A stretch of DNA of 64,000 nt from positions 1-64,000 of the IMG/VR virus record IMGVR_UViG_3300028610_002211, one strand, 5' to 3'. The stretch's first letter is position 1. Each line of letters starts with the position of its first letter. The position numbers were made by a program, and so were the translations under genes. Shown here piece by piece: positions 34,629 to 42,798 of this stretch. The notes below the pieces were generated by a model, which ran no database searches, had not been told where the DNA came from, and saw nothing but the letters and a program-made list of their open reading frames with translations. Origin of the DNA: a virus.

Positions 34629-35450
34629 ATGAACGCCAAAGACAGAAATTTCGCAGAAATCACGGACAAAATCATTGCCAAACTCGAAGAAGGTACGGTG
34701 CCTTGGCATTGCCCTTGGGGAATGGCCGTTAACTTGAAATCGGGTAAGTCATATACAGGGATCAATAGCTTGGTGCTCGGTATGGCCGGTCATGAGTCCA
34801 AATTCTGGGGGACTTACAACCAAATCAAAGCGTTAGGCGGATACGTCAAAAAGGGCTCGAAGGCCCAAACAATCATTTATTGGGGTTGGGTCGAAAAAGA
34901 AGAAATTGACGAAGAGACCGGCGAAAAAGAAGTGGTTCGCCGCTTCCCAATTCTCAAAACGTTCAAGGTTTTCAACTTCGAGCAAACCGCTAATTTGACT
35001 GAGCCCAAAGTTGACACTGAAATAGTTAATGTTGATTCGATTGTAGACGGTTATGAACACTGCCCGGTCATCAATTACGGTGGTGAAAAAGCTTATTACA
35101 GACCGTCTACCGATTCGATCGGCATGCCACCGCGCGGCAATTTCGATAGTGACGCGGAACACGCTTCGACGTTGTTTCACGAGATGGTACACAGCACCGG
35201 TCACGAAAGCCGCTTGAATCGTGACGGGCTCAAAAACATCAACTTTGGCTCACAGAATTACAGCCAAGAAGAATTGGTAGCCGAACTGGGCGCAGCGTTT
35301 CTTTGTAACCAGGTTGGGATCGTTGAGCGTACGATCGACAATAGCGCAAACTACATTGCCGGTTGGCTGAGAACCCTGAAAAATGACAAAAAGATGATTG
35401 TTTTCGCCGCTGCACAAGCCCAAAAAGCCGCCGATCAGATTCTTGGTTAA
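34629..35450 (+). CDS. ardC: ArdC-like antirestriction protein
   Basis: The ~273-residue protein has the N-terminal ArdC ssDNA-binding domain (LEEGTVPWHCPW, GINSLVL, QTIIYWGWVEKEE, TFKVFNFEQT) and a C-terminal zincin with H184-E-M-V-H188 and a following E in EELVAELGAAFLC. ArdC proteins protect incoming DNA from restriction. An upstream in-frame ATG at 34596 (leaderless position) would add MSSATHKGENK. The gene stands alone between a terminator and the next promoter, as expected for an early anti-defence gene. Confidence 0.85.
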   Translation: MNAKDRNFAEITDKIIAKLEEGTVPWHCPWGMAVNLKSGKSYTGINSLVLGMAGHESKFWGTYNQIKALGGYVKKGSKAQTIIYWGWVEKEEIDEETGEKEVVRRFPILKTFKVFNFEQTANLTEPKVDTEIVNVDSIVDGYEHCPVINYGGEKAYYRPSTDSIGMPPRGNFDSDAEHASTLFHEMVHSTGHESRLNRDGLKNINFGSQNYSQEELVAELGAAFLCNQVGIVERTIDNSANYIAGWLRTLKNDKKMIVFAAAQAQKAADQILG

Positions 35451-35465
35451 TTCTCGCCTTTTTTG

Positions 35466-35494
35466 TTGACTTCTGAATTCAACCCCCTTAAAAT
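35466..35494 (+). promoter_or_regulatory. Promoter of the 35525 operon
   Basis: TTGACT (35466-35471), a 17-nt spacer starting TCTGAATTC and TAAAAT (35489-35494), followed by a leader with AAAGGAG. Confidence 0.65.
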
Positions 35495-35524
35495 CAAACT
35501 GTCTGACACAACAAAGGAGTAATG

Positions 35525-35734
35525 ATGATTGTCAACATTCAACTGAAAAAAGTGTTTCGGGTCGAAAGAGACGTTTCAACGAAAGAGGGCGATCCTATTT
35601 TAGAGTTTGCTTTCGAAAATGGTTACGAAATGAGGTTGCCGATCGAACATGTTGATTTTGTCGGTATCAACTTTGAAACCGATGACGACGAAGAAAAAAC
35701 TTCAGAACAAACAATAAAAGAGGTTGATGCATAG
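35525..35734 (+). CDS. Small hypothetical protein
   Basis: I use the second ATG (35525), 5 nt after AAAGGAG, rather than the ATG at 35522. The 69-residue protein is beta-rich and ends in an acidic tail. No family recognised. Confidence 0.55.
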   Translation: MIVNIQLKKVFRVERDVSTKEGDPILEFAFENGYEMRLPIEHVDFVGINFETDDDEEKTSEQTIKEVDA

Positions 35735-36129
35735 TGACTAGTGAGCAGAATACAGACACAGACCGTCTAATAAAGCGCTGTGCCTCTTTGATTGAAGAAA
35801 ACAAGGTGTTGGCCCAACGAAGAAAAGAAGCGCTTAGAAGCCATTTAGACGAACGCACAATAAACCTTAAATTAAGAGAGTCTATGATCCGAGCCGGTCA
35901 ACTTTTGGGTGAACGGTTTGGTTCTTGCCCTCTTGACGTTTTTGAATGGAGTCACCCGAACACTTGCGATCGTCAATGTGGAAAAGACGGCGGAATTGAA
36001 AAAGGCGGCGTTTGTATCGGTTACGGTGTAGACAGAAAAACGGCGACGGATCAACAGATTGAAGTTTGTTGGAACCTCTACTTGATCGAATATGGCAAAA
36101 AGGCATATGTAAAAAAAATGAAAGGTTGA
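35734..36129 (+). CDS. Hypothetical Cys-containing protein
   Basis: The 131-residue protein starts at a GTG sharing one base with the previous stop. An N-terminal helix is followed by a Cys-containing region (NTCDRQCGKDGG) and EKGGVCIGYGVDRKTA, which recurs in the next gene. Metal binding is possible. Function unknown. Confidence 0.55.
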   Translation: MTSEQNTDTDRLIKRCASLIEENKVLAQRRKEALRSHLDERTINLKLRESMIRAGQLLGERFGSCPLDVFEWSHPNTCDRQCGKDGGIEKGGVCIGYGVDRKTATDQQIEVCWNLYLIEYGKKAYVKKMKG

Positions 36130-36134
36130 TCCGA

Positions 36135-36434
36135 ATGAAAAAGCTATTTTCAGAAGAAAGAAAAGCTGGATTCAACTCTGTTTTTGAAAGTGTTGAAAAA
36201 GGCGGTGTTTGTATCGGTTGCGGCGCAGACAGAAAAACGGCGCTCGAAGCCGCATTGAAAAACACTAACGAAGAATTACAATACTTGACAGAATTGAAAG
36301 AACAATTAACGATAGCGGCCGGTAAAAAACGGCGCGTTGTCAAAGAAATGAGCCGAAAACTGAGCCAAAAACGAAAGCGAACCGCTATAAATCAAATTGT
36401 TACTTTAATGGATAGCGAAAGAGTAAAAGAATAA
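36135..36434 (+). CDS. Hypothetical protein sharing a motif with its upstream neighbour
   Basis: The 99-residue protein contains EKGGVCIGCGADRKTA, nearly identical in protein and DNA to part of the 35734 product, followed by a long basic coiled coil. A partial duplication explains this. Function unknown. Confidence 0.55.
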   Translation: MKKLFSEERKAGFNSVFESVEKGGVCIGCGADRKTALEAALKNTNEELQYLTELKEQLTIAAGKKRRVVKEMSRKLSQKRKRTAINQIVTLMDSERVKE

Positions 36435-36474
36435 CCAAACCCGATCGGCAAAACTGTTTATCAAGGGGTGAAAA

Positions 36475-36726
36475 ATGGCAATCGAAATCAAAGTAACTCG
36501 GATTATCTATAAAGCCAAACAAGGCAAAAATTGTTACACAATTGAAGAAAAAAAACACAAAAATAAAAGTGTTTTTTATATTGGTGAATACGGCTGTAAC
36601 TGTATTAGAGTACCCAACACGATTACAACGCCGGAAGAAGCGGTTTTGTGGTTCAAGATCATTTTAAGAAAGCGAAACACGATTGTAACGATCGAAGAAT
36701 TGGAGCTGTTAGGGGTTAGAACATGA
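36475..36726 (+). CDS. Small hypothetical protein
   Basis: AAGGGGTG precedes the ATG. The 83-residue beta-rich protein contains TTPEEAVLWFK, similar to KTPTEAVCWYQ in the 39895 product, so a distant relationship is possible. No family recognised. Confidence 0.55.
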   Translation: MAIEIKVTRIIYKAKQGKNCYTIEEKKHKNKSVFYIGEYGCNCIRVPNTITTPEEAVLWFKIILRKRNTIVTIEELELLGVRT

Positions 36727-37250
36727 GTGATTTTGTGTGTCGACGTTGCGGTGATTGTTGTAGCGCTTTCGAGTTGTCCACGGTGAAAGATAAAGAAGCA
36801 GAACGCCTTGACCCTACAAAGCTCTGCAAACCGTCTGTAGGCTCTGATAGACAGATCATAAAGCTAGCCCGGGACTGGTTGTCCGAGTGGTTCAGAGACG
36901 GTGTCTGCTCATTCTATGACCAAAATGAAGGGTGTACAGTCTACAACGATCGGCCAAACCTTTGTAAAAGGTTTGAATGTGGTGGAAAATTCTTTATCGG
37001 GTTGGTTACTGCGGTATCGGGCGGGATTTATCACGATCGGCGACTCAAACCCGAAAGGAAAAAAGAGCTGTTTCTTGAATTCTTAAAAGATCGATATGAG
37101 TTTAAAAACCCGCTGATTGTTGAACCATGTCACTATTGCCTAAAACAGGCCAGACCGTGTCATATTGTTTATGAGGGGAAACACTATTGTTCTATTGATT
37201 GTCACTATCGTGAAAATTTTCCCGAAAAAGGGGGCGAAGATGGCAACTAG
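36723..37250 (+). CDS. YkgJ-like CxxCxxCC protein with extra zinc finger
   Basis: The 175-residue protein starts CRRCGDCC, then CSFYDQNEGC and PNLCKRFEC, the pattern of the YkgJ/UPF0153 metal-binding family. A second cluster (CHYCLKQARPC ... CSIDCHYREN) follows near 135-165. It overlaps the previous gene by 4 nt. Members of the family probably bind Fe or Zn; their function is not known. Confidence 0.65.
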   Translation: MSDFVCRRCGDCCSAFELSTVKDKEAERLDPTKLCKPSVGSDRQIIKLARDWLSEWFRDGVCSFYDQNEGCTVYNDRPNLCKRFECGGKFFIGLVTAVSGGIYHDRRLKPERKKELFLEFLKDRYEFKNPLIVEPCHYCLKQARPCHIVYEGKHYCSIDCHYRENFPEKGGEDGN

Positions 37251-37872
37251 GCGTGAAAAATACGACGCATATATAAAATGGAAAAGTGGCGATGAAAGGA
37301 TCAAGGTTTTAGCCGAAGAACTTGGGATGAGAAAAGTTACTTTAAAGGACTTTTTCAAAAGGGTTTCTTCCAAAGACAAACCTGGTTTTGAAGAATACCT
37401 TCAAAAATGGCTAGATTTCGAAGTTGGAACCGAAAACAGCCCAGATGCTATTAGAGAAGTTGTTTTGCGTCTTATACATAGGGATGAAAACGATATTAAA
37501 GAAACAACGTTACTACTCAATAAGTTGAAAATGCAAGCCATTGTCAAAATAGCAAAAATGATTGGTGTTAGTAAGTACGGCAAAAAAATAAAATTGATCA
37601 AAAGAATTCTAAAAGCAGACGGCTTTTACCATTTTATTTTGGAGGAAAAAATGTGCGAAGAAGTAAAAGAAGAAGTAAAAAAAGAAATGAAAAAACCATC
37701 GATTTCTTTATCTGTTGAAATTGACAGGTTAGAAATCGGCGAAGTGATATTGATAAATAGAACCAAACATGTCTGTATTGAAAAAGACGATTTGAATTAT
37801 AAATATAAATTGGTCAAATTGATACCACAAAAACGGCAAAAAAAAATAAAGAGGAAGGCAGCACTTAAATGA
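37240..37872 (+). CDS. Hypothetical protein with N-terminal helix-turn-helix-like region
   Basis: I use the ATG at 37240 (MATRREKYDAYIKW), inside the end of the previous gene, preceded by GGGGGCGAAG. The 210-residue protein has a helix-turn-helix-like start (DERIKVLAEELGMRKVTLKDF) and a Lys-rich end. Possibly a DNA-binding regulator. Confidence 0.55.
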   Translation: MATRREKYDAYIKWKSGDERIKVLAEELGMRKVTLKDFFKRVSSKDKPGFEEYLQKWLDFEVGTENSPDAIREVVLRLIHRDENDIKETTLLLNKLKMQAIVKIAKMIGVSKYGKKIKLIKRILKADGFYHFILEEKMCEEVKEEVKKEMKKPSISLSVEIDRLEIGEVILINRTKHVCIEKDDLNYKYKLVKLIPQKRQKKIKRKAALK

Positions 37873-38114
37873 GCGGGGAGGGTAAAACCTACAAAGCGTT
37901 GTTCGACAATGTTGTATATTTGAGCAAGGTTAATGTGTCAATTGCACATATCGAAAGGCTTTGCGCGATTCTTGATAAGCAAGACGAAGAATTTCAGCAT
38001 TTGAAAAAACAGATTGGCGAGTTAGAAACGCGTATTGAAAGAATGGAGAAAAGTTTTGGTGGCGAATCGGTAAAAAAGCGGTATTGTTTTGAAAATGGCG
38101 TTAGTAGGAGATAG
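37869..38114 (+). CDS. Small coiled-coil protein
   Basis: The ATG overlaps the previous stop by 4 nt. The 81-residue protein has a heptad-rich helix (about 28-62, KQDEEFQHLKKQIGELETRI). Function unknown. Confidence 0.5.
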   Translation: MSGEGKTYKALFDNVVYLSKVNVSIAHIERLCAILDKQDEEFQHLKKQIGELETRIERMEKSFGGESVKKRYCFENGVSRR

Positions 38115-38118
38115 GTAA

Positions 38119-38322
38119 ATGACCTATAAAATAATTTGGAGAAATGAAGCGGATAGATATTCGAGCCAAAGCGCCTTTTTGGCCGAAGTTGTTGGAATAG
38201 ATTGTTACATCTTTCAGATTGCGCCTTATGACGAGCGCAAGCGCAAGCGGTTAAGTCACTATTTCGATTTAGAGGCTTTAAAGGCATTACAGACCAAACT
38301 GAACAAGTATTTAAAGGAATAA
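38119..38322 (+). CDS. Small hypothetical protein
   Basis: The 67-residue protein is charged and mixed alpha/beta (MTYKIIWRNEADRY). It is part of the tightly packed run of small genes. No family recognised. Confidence 0.5.
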   Translation: MTYKIIWRNEADRYSSQSAFLAEVVGIDCYIFQIAPYDERKRKRLSHYFDLEALKALQTKLNKYLKE

Positions 38323-38327
38323 GGGGA

Positions 38328-38585
38328 ATGAAAAAGACAATTATCATTGTTGACGATCCATTAGAAGATACAGACCAAGACGACTTTAAAAAACGGCGCG
38401 AAGCGCTCAAAGATTGGTTCAGAAAACCAAATTGCCTGCCACTACCATCACCATATCACAGCAGGGATTTGGTACTTCAACATACCAAATACTGTGTATT
38501 CCACAAAGATACACAGCTCAATGGGGACGGGTTGTGTTCGGACTGCTTAGGAATGGTTAAAAAACGTACAAAGAAAAAAAGATGA
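38328..38585 (+). CDS. Small Cys-containing hypothetical protein
   Basis: AAGGGG precedes the ATG. The 85-residue protein has a C-terminal Cys set (KYCVFHKDTQLNGDGLCSDC) that could bind zinc and ends KKRTKKKR. No family recognised. Confidence 0.5.
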   Translation: MKKTIIIVDDPLEDTDQDDFKKRREALKDWFRKPNCLPLPSPYHSRDLVLQHTKYCVFHKDTQLNGDGLCSDCLGMVKKRTKKKR

Positions 38586-39094
38586 AAGTAAGAAGAATTA
38601 AACCAAAAAAGGGCCAAGTGCTTTGGTTGTGCTCAGTCTTTGATGGGAAGATTGAGTTTGAAGAGTGGATCGTTAGGTCGATTCAAAACAGAACATTTAA
38701 ACCTATGATTCTTCGATTGCTTGGCGCACCTCGAAAAGCCGTTGTCGTTTATCTTGTTCGCAAGGTGAAAAACGACACTTGGATTAAAATCTCAAAAAAG
38801 CATTTTGATTGGGGTTGGTCCAAAAACATACCATCGATTTATCGGTTAGAATTCTATTTGAATGAAGACGGGACAATCGATGGTTGGCACTTGCCATACA
38901 CAACCCGGTTGCAAGCGGCCCGAGCTTGTCTCAAGTTTGAAAAAGAGATGTTGACCGAACACGAAAAACACCTTGAACACGCTTTGACGGCCGAAGAAAC
39001 CGCCGAAATAGAAGAAGACATAGCAGATTATAGGAAAGGGGTAACAGCGGCAAAAAGGGCGATTACTTGCGAACAAAAAAAGGATAAAAAATGA
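38582..39094 (+). CDS. Hypothetical protein
   Basis: The 170-residue protein overlaps its neighbours at both ends by 4 nt. The N-terminal half is beta-rich; the C-terminal half is a charged helix pair (about 115-168). No family recognised. Confidence 0.55.
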   Translation: MKVRRIKPKKGQVLWLCSVFDGKIEFEEWIVRSIQNRTFKPMILRLLGAPRKAVVVYLVRKVKNDTWIKISKKHFDWGWSKNIPSIYRLEFYLNEDGTIDGWHLPYTTRLQAARACLKFEKEMLTEHEKHLEHALTAEETAEIEEDIADYRKGVTAAKRAITCEQKKDKK

Positions 39095-39420
39095 GAAAAC
39101 TGTCGCTATGGTTAGAGCGCTTTTACGACAAACGAGGGAGAATTCTTTACGGCCTACAACTTTTGACTAATTGCGGTTCTGTCAATCATTGTATCGGTGA
39201 TTTTAATGAAAAGGTGTGTCTGACACGGCTCAGAGCTGAGATATTGCGCGGTGACCACAGGGTGACACCCAAAGAGGCGGATACCGTTCTAAGGGCGCTC
39301 AACGAGCGCTTAAAGGTACCATATAACGAGAGTGACGCCGGTTATAGTGGTTTGGTTAAACCTTGCGGAGTTGAGACCCAAATTTTGCGTTTGGTGGTAA
39401 GATACGAATACAATTGTTGA
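39091..39420 (+). CDS. Hypothetical protein
   Basis: The 109-residue protein is basic and helical with several Cys (NCGSVNHCIGDF, PCGVETQ). It ends the overlapping run that began at 37869. No family recognised. Confidence 0.5.
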   Translation: MRKLSLWLERFYDKRGRILYGLQLLTNCGSVNHCIGDFNEKVCLTRLRAEILRGDHRVTPKEADTVLRALNERLKVPYNESDAGYSGLVKPCGVETQILRLVVRYEYNC

Positions 39421-39478
39421 CGAATTTAAAATAATAATTGGTGGTAAAACAATTTTTCATTAAAAGGGATAAAAAACA

Positions 39479-39892
39479 ATGGAAAAAACAACGGAAGAAA
39501 CAAAAGTAAAAAGACTCAGAAACGGGCAAACGGCTTTTATTGTTTGGCCAGATCTTAATATAAGAGACATTTATAAACACAAATACGATTTTGGCGTAGA
39601 ATTCGAAATTATTGAAGTCAAAATCTATTCAAGGGATCTTAAGTTTAACGATAGTTGGGTTAGAGATTATTATTTTTATTCCTATAAAATCTGTTTTGCG
39701 CGGAAAGAAGACGCGGATCGTTTAATGCCAAATAGGGATGGTGATCCGAATTGGGATCGACCATATGAGTATAACGAACCGTCAATCGGTGAAACACCCG
39801 AAGAAGCGATAAAAAACGCTTGTGCTGAAATCGAGCCGATGGTTTCGGGTTATGCAAGTATGTTTAGGCGATTACAACGAATTTCGTGGTAA
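39479..39892 (+). CDS. Hypothetical protein, distant paralogue of the 42323 product
   Basis: The 137-residue protein has a beta-rich N-terminal half and then ADRLMPNRDGDPNWDRPYEY, matching ANKLPKPNPNEKDWDKPLEY in the 42323 product, followed by a helix. The pair suggests a small lineage-specific family. AAGGGA precedes the ATG. Confidence 0.55.
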   Translation: MEKTTEETKVKRLRNGQTAFIVWPDLNIRDIYKHKYDFGVEFEIIEVKIYSRDLKFNDSWVRDYYFYSYKICFARKEDADRLMPNRDGDPNWDRPYEYNEPSIGETPEEAIKNACAEIEPMVSGYASMFRRLQRISW

Positions 39893-39894
39893 AA

Positions 39895-40143
39895 ATGTCA
39901 TTCATAATACAAGAAAATAGGGTTTGGGAAGTAACGGACCAAGACGGTAGAAAATACATATTGAAGAAGGCGCCTGATGGGTTGTTTATAGTCGGTCAAA
40001 TGTTGGAATACGAAACAGACGAGCTCGTTGCCCAAGTCGTAAAAACTCGAAAAGCGCCGATTTGGATAAAGACACCAACAGAAGCGGTTTGCTGGTATCA
40101 AACCAAGGTTGAGGGAACACCCAAAGGAGAAAAAACAAAATGA
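39895..40143 (+). CDS. Small hypothetical protein
   Basis: The ATG at 39895 is 2 nt after the previous stop; the GTG at 39886 is less likely. The 82-residue protein is beta-rich with KTPTEAVCWYQ near its end. It overlaps the next gene by 4 nt. Confidence 0.5.
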   Translation: MSFIIQENRVWEVTDQDGRKYILKKAPDGLFIVGQMLEYETDELVAQVVKTRKAPIWIKTPTEAVCWYQTKVEGTPKGEKTK

Positions 40144-40796
40144 CGAATTTCGAAGAATTGTATCAAGAAATGATGGCTTTCGAAACAGAAGAAGAATGTC
40201 GCAAATTCTTATCGACTTGGGAAAAAGACCAATTGGTAGAATTTGCTAAACACCTTCAAGTTTATTACTATAGTTCTAAAAAAGGCTTGATTTTTGACAT
40301 TGTGGGCGCAACCAAAGGCGCCGAAATCAGATCGAGGATTATCAGCGATGAAGACACCATAAAACCACTAAAATTAAAAGAAGAAAGCTACATCACACTG
40401 AGGGAAGGCGCAAGGGCGTTCTATCAATTGATTGAGGATACCGTGCCAAGCTCCCCAGAACGGACTGAGGCGCTTAAAAAGGTTGAAGAGGCGTTGATGT
40501 GGGCAAATACGGCTTTGTCGCGTTATATGGCCTTACAGTCGAGCCCGGGACGGTCTATGAAAAGAAATGAAGAGCTGTTTTTAGACTATAGAGGGGAAAC
40601 CGGGCTCGATTGGCGCAATTTCACATTGAATCCCCTGGCCAAAACGCAACCAAAACAAGTTTGTCTAGGTTGTAAAAAACACCCTTGCGAATGTAAATTT
40701 TCAAATCGCATATGGGATGAAAAACATTGCACGTGTGGATCGTTGCGTATCGGGATTAATGCTGAATGTCCAAACGAAGATTGTGATCAAAGATGA
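40140..40796 (+). CDS. Protein with Acb2/Tad1-like hairpin domain plus zinc-binding tail
   Basis: The 218-residue protein carries in its middle (about 85-135) the helical hairpin LREGARAFYQLIEDTVPSSP-ERTEALKKVEEALMWANTALSRY, matching the pattern PxSxExxxAxxKxEEAxMWANxAxxR of phage Acb2/Tad1-type proteins. Those bind cyclic oligonucleotides and block CBASS. An N-terminal helical domain precedes it, and a Cys-rich tail follows (CLGCKKHPCEC, HCTCG, CPNEDC) that should bind zinc. This fusion is larger than the usual ~80-residue form. Ligand binding is inferred from the family. Confidence 0.65.
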   Translation: MTNFEELYQEMMAFETEEECRKFLSTWEKDQLVEFAKHLQVYYYSSKKGLIFDIVGATKGAEIRSRIISDEDTIKPLKLKEESYITLREGARAFYQLIEDTVPSSPERTEALKKVEEALMWANTALSRYMALQSSPGRSMKRNEELFLDYRGETGLDWRNFTLNPLAKTQPKQVCLGCKKHPCECKFSNRIWDEKHCTCGSLRIGINAECPNEDCDQR

Positions 40797-40945
40797 AGCC
40801 GAGCACGATACCAACCATTTTGAAGGCGTTGGCGGACAAGAAACAAGGTCCAATAGTTGCTGGTTACTTGATCGTGCTGATTATTGTTGTTTTTATCGAA
40901 CTTAGACGAAAAAAGGCGAAAAATGGACAAAACACAAAAAAGTAA
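40793..40945 (+). CDS. Small single-span membrane protein
   Basis: A 50-residue frame starts by ATGA overlap with the previous gene. It has a hydrophobic segment GPIVAGYLIVLIIVVFIEL (19-37) between a polar N-terminus and a basic tail RRKKAKNGQNTKK. Its stop lies inside the next gene. The overlap start and clear membrane span support it as real. Confidence 0.5.
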   Translation: MKPSTIPTILKALADKKQGPIVAGYLIVLIIVVFIELRRKKAKNGQNTKK

Positions 40946-41195
40946 TCCATCAGTAACAGAGATTGTGAAAGATTGGTTGAAAGAACACGGCTTTGACGGG
41001 CTTTATAATGTTGATTCACAATGCGGTTGCGCGGTTGACGATTTTGCGCTTTGTGGTCAAATTTATTTAGACTGTCAAGCCGGTTATAAAGCTAAAATGG
41101 GTAGCGATTCTGAAGACGATTATGGTATTGGTCCAGAAAAAGACCTGTGGTATTGGTCCACAAGAGCTCAAAAGGTAAAAACAAAAAAGAAATAA
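40923..41195 (+). CDS. Hypothetical protein
   Basis: I use the ATG at 40923 with AAAGGCG upstream. The 90-residue acidic protein contains two close Cys (QCGCAVDDF) and two further Cys. It overlaps the small membrane gene by 23 nt. No family recognised. Confidence 0.55.
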   Translation: MDKTQKSNPSVTEIVKDWLKEHGFDGLYNVDSQCGCAVDDFALCGQIYLDCQAGYKAKMGSDSEDDYGIGPEKDLWYWSTRAQKVKTKKK

Positions 41196-41206
41196 GGGGT
41201 TGATTT

Positions 41207-41452
41207 ATGCATTTAGAAACAAAGGAAGTGTCAGACAAAGTGATTGAGGGGTTCGAGCCGGTACCAGAGCGCCTTTCTGACGCTGCAAAACAGGTTTTGG
41301 ATGGTTTCACCCGGGTAACCGCTACACGAGCAACACAAGGCGGTAGAGACCTTATAACTTGGGCCAAACACGAGCTAAAAACGAAAAAACACAAAAAGGC
41401 CAAGCGCAAGCAAAAAAAGCAATCGAAACGAAAAAACAGGTCGAAAAAATGA
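41207..41452 (+). CDS. Small protein with very basic tail
   Basis: The 81-residue protein has an acidic helical N-terminal half and a C-terminal run of Lys/Arg/Gln (KRKQKKQSKRKNRSKK), probably nucleic-acid binding. AAGGGGTTG precedes the ATG. Function unknown. Confidence 0.5.
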   Translation: MHLETKEVSDKVIEGFEPVPERLSDAAKQVLDGFTRVTATRATQGGRDLITWAKHELKTKKHKKAKRKQKKQSKRKNRSKK

Positions 41453-41637
41453 AAAAAATTGATCTGATAAGAGCAAAAAGGCCGATAGGATCGATAAAAC
41501 AACATGAAATGTTGGCAGGCGGTTTGCAGTCCTTGGCAGATTTGATAATAATGCTCGCCAAAGGTCAAAGAACGGTTTGGATTTTAACGATAGTTAACTT
41601 TTTGTTGTTTATTTTACATTTTTACCACTTTCACTAA
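41449..41637 (+). CDS. Small C-terminally anchored membrane protein
   Basis: The ATG at 41449 overlaps the previous stop (ATGA). The 62-residue protein ends in a hydrophobic segment (VWILTIVNFLLFILHFYHF), preceded by an amphipathic helix. Topology suggests a tail-anchored inner-membrane protein. Function unknown. Confidence 0.5.
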   Translation: MKKIDLIRAKRPIGSIKQHEMLAGGLQSLADLIIMLAKGQRTVWILTIVNFLLFILHFYHFH

Positions 41638-41663
41638 ACGTTTTGAACAAAAAGAGCTCAAAA

Positions 41664-41978
41664 ATGACAAAAGAACCGAAAAAAGACCAATTTGAAGAAA
41701 CGTTGTGTAAGGAGATAGTGAAAAAATTCGGTGAAGACTGGGCGGCAATAGAAGATCGATATTATGAACGGTTGCAAAGACAATTAATAGCATACGAAGA
41801 TGAAAAAAAAGACAAATTGAAGATCGCGAGCCTTGAAAAGCGCGTTTTAGAGCTCGAATTAGCAATTGATCGACTTGCTAGAGCGACCGATGGAAATAAT
41901 TGGGCGGGGGTGCCTCGCTATCGGGACCAAAAACACGAAAATGAAAAAAAAGACAAAAAACAAGAAAATAAAAGTTAA
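41664..41978 (+). CDS. Small coiled-coil protein
   Basis: I use the ATG at 41664. The 104-residue, highly charged protein has a long helix (about 40-80, KIASLEKRVLELELAIDRL). Function unknown. Confidence 0.5.
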   Translation: MTKEPKKDQFEETLCKEIVKKFGEDWAAIEDRYYERLQRQLIAYEDEKKDKLKIASLEKRVLELELAIDRLARATDGNNWAGVPRYRDQKHENEKKDKKQENKS

Positions 41979-42105
41979 AAAAAGCTTGGTTATCAAGTTT
42001 GAAGTGTCAGAAACAGAAGACGGCGGTGTAAATGGAACTATCAAGCTAGTTTATATTGATTACGACACTCAAAAGGATGAAAAACAATGCCTTCTTTCAA
42101 AATAA
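41941..42105 (+). CDS. Small basic hypothetical protein
   Basis: A 54-residue frame starts at the ATG at 41941 inside the end of the previous gene and overlaps the next gene by 19 nt. The N-terminus is Lys-rich and the rest beta-like (LVIKFEVSETEDGGVNG). Probably real by overlap pattern, but short. Confidence 0.4.
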   Translation: MKKKTKNKKIKVKKSLVIKFEVSETEDGGVNGTIKLVYIDYDTQKDEKQCLLSK

Positions 42106-42293
42106 CTCAAAAAACTGATAACGAATGGAACCTTCACGTAACGTTTATTATCGGTACCACGCAAATTTATGCGAGATATGTTGATAAAACTAAAACAGAA
42201 GTTGTTGCCAAAGCGCTAAATGGACTTAGGAACATGTGTGATAAAATAAGCGAGGTCCGAAGCCAGTTGTTATCAGAATATGACAAAGAATGA
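42087..42293 (+). CDS. Small hypothetical protein
   Basis: AAAAGGATG precedes the ATG. The 68-residue protein has a beta-rich first half and a helix; KTKTEVVAKAL resembles NTKTEVMENAL in the 21649 product. Function unknown. Confidence 0.5.
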   Translation: MPSFKITQKTDNEWNLHVTFIIGTTQIYARYVDKTKTEVVAKALNGLRNMCDKISEVRSQLLSEYDKE

Positions 42294-42322
42294 CCAAAAA
42301 CCCCTAGAAAGGAAAAAACAAA

Positions 42323-42778
42323 ATGAAGGACTTGAGCGAAACAGATTTGAAAGAAAAACTGTTGGTTGGAACAAAGGCATATGTGTTGATAGAAAGTATA
42401 GACCCGTACGACATAGAAGCGGGCAAACTTGTCCAGTTGGACAAACTGACGGTTATGGGAGTGATTGTTTGCGACCGTTTAGAAGAGGAAACAAGGAGTC
42501 TTGTGACGGATCGGGTGTTTACCACTTACAAAATAGCTCCAACTAGCTTAGAAGAAGCAAACAAACTTCCCAAACCAAACCCAAACGAAAAGGATTGGGA
42601 CAAGCCGCTTGAATATGACGGTCCGATCGCTTGCACCGAACGGCAACTGTTAGAGATAATCGAAGATGAGTTTGTTGCGTTTGAAGCGTTTTATGCCGGT
42701 CTGGTTAACATGACCAGGGCTTATATAGCGCACAAAAAACACGCTTTAACTGAACAAGAGCTTTTTAACACTCTTTAA
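42323..42778 (+). CDS. Hypothetical protein, distant paralogue of the 39479 product
   Basis: The 151-residue protein follows AAAGGA. Its centre, ANKLPKPNPNEKDWDKPLEY, matches the 39479 product; a helical C-terminus follows. No known family. Confidence 0.55.
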   Translation: MKDLSETDLKEKLLVGTKAYVLIESIDPYDIEAGKLVQLDKLTVMGVIVCDRLEEETRSLVTDRVFTTYKIAPTSLEEANKLPKPNPNEKDWDKPLEYDGPIACTERQLLEIIEDEFVAFEAFYAGLVNMTRAYIAHKKHALTEQELFNTL

Positions 42779-42798
42779 CGCAAGAAAAGGAGAAAAAA

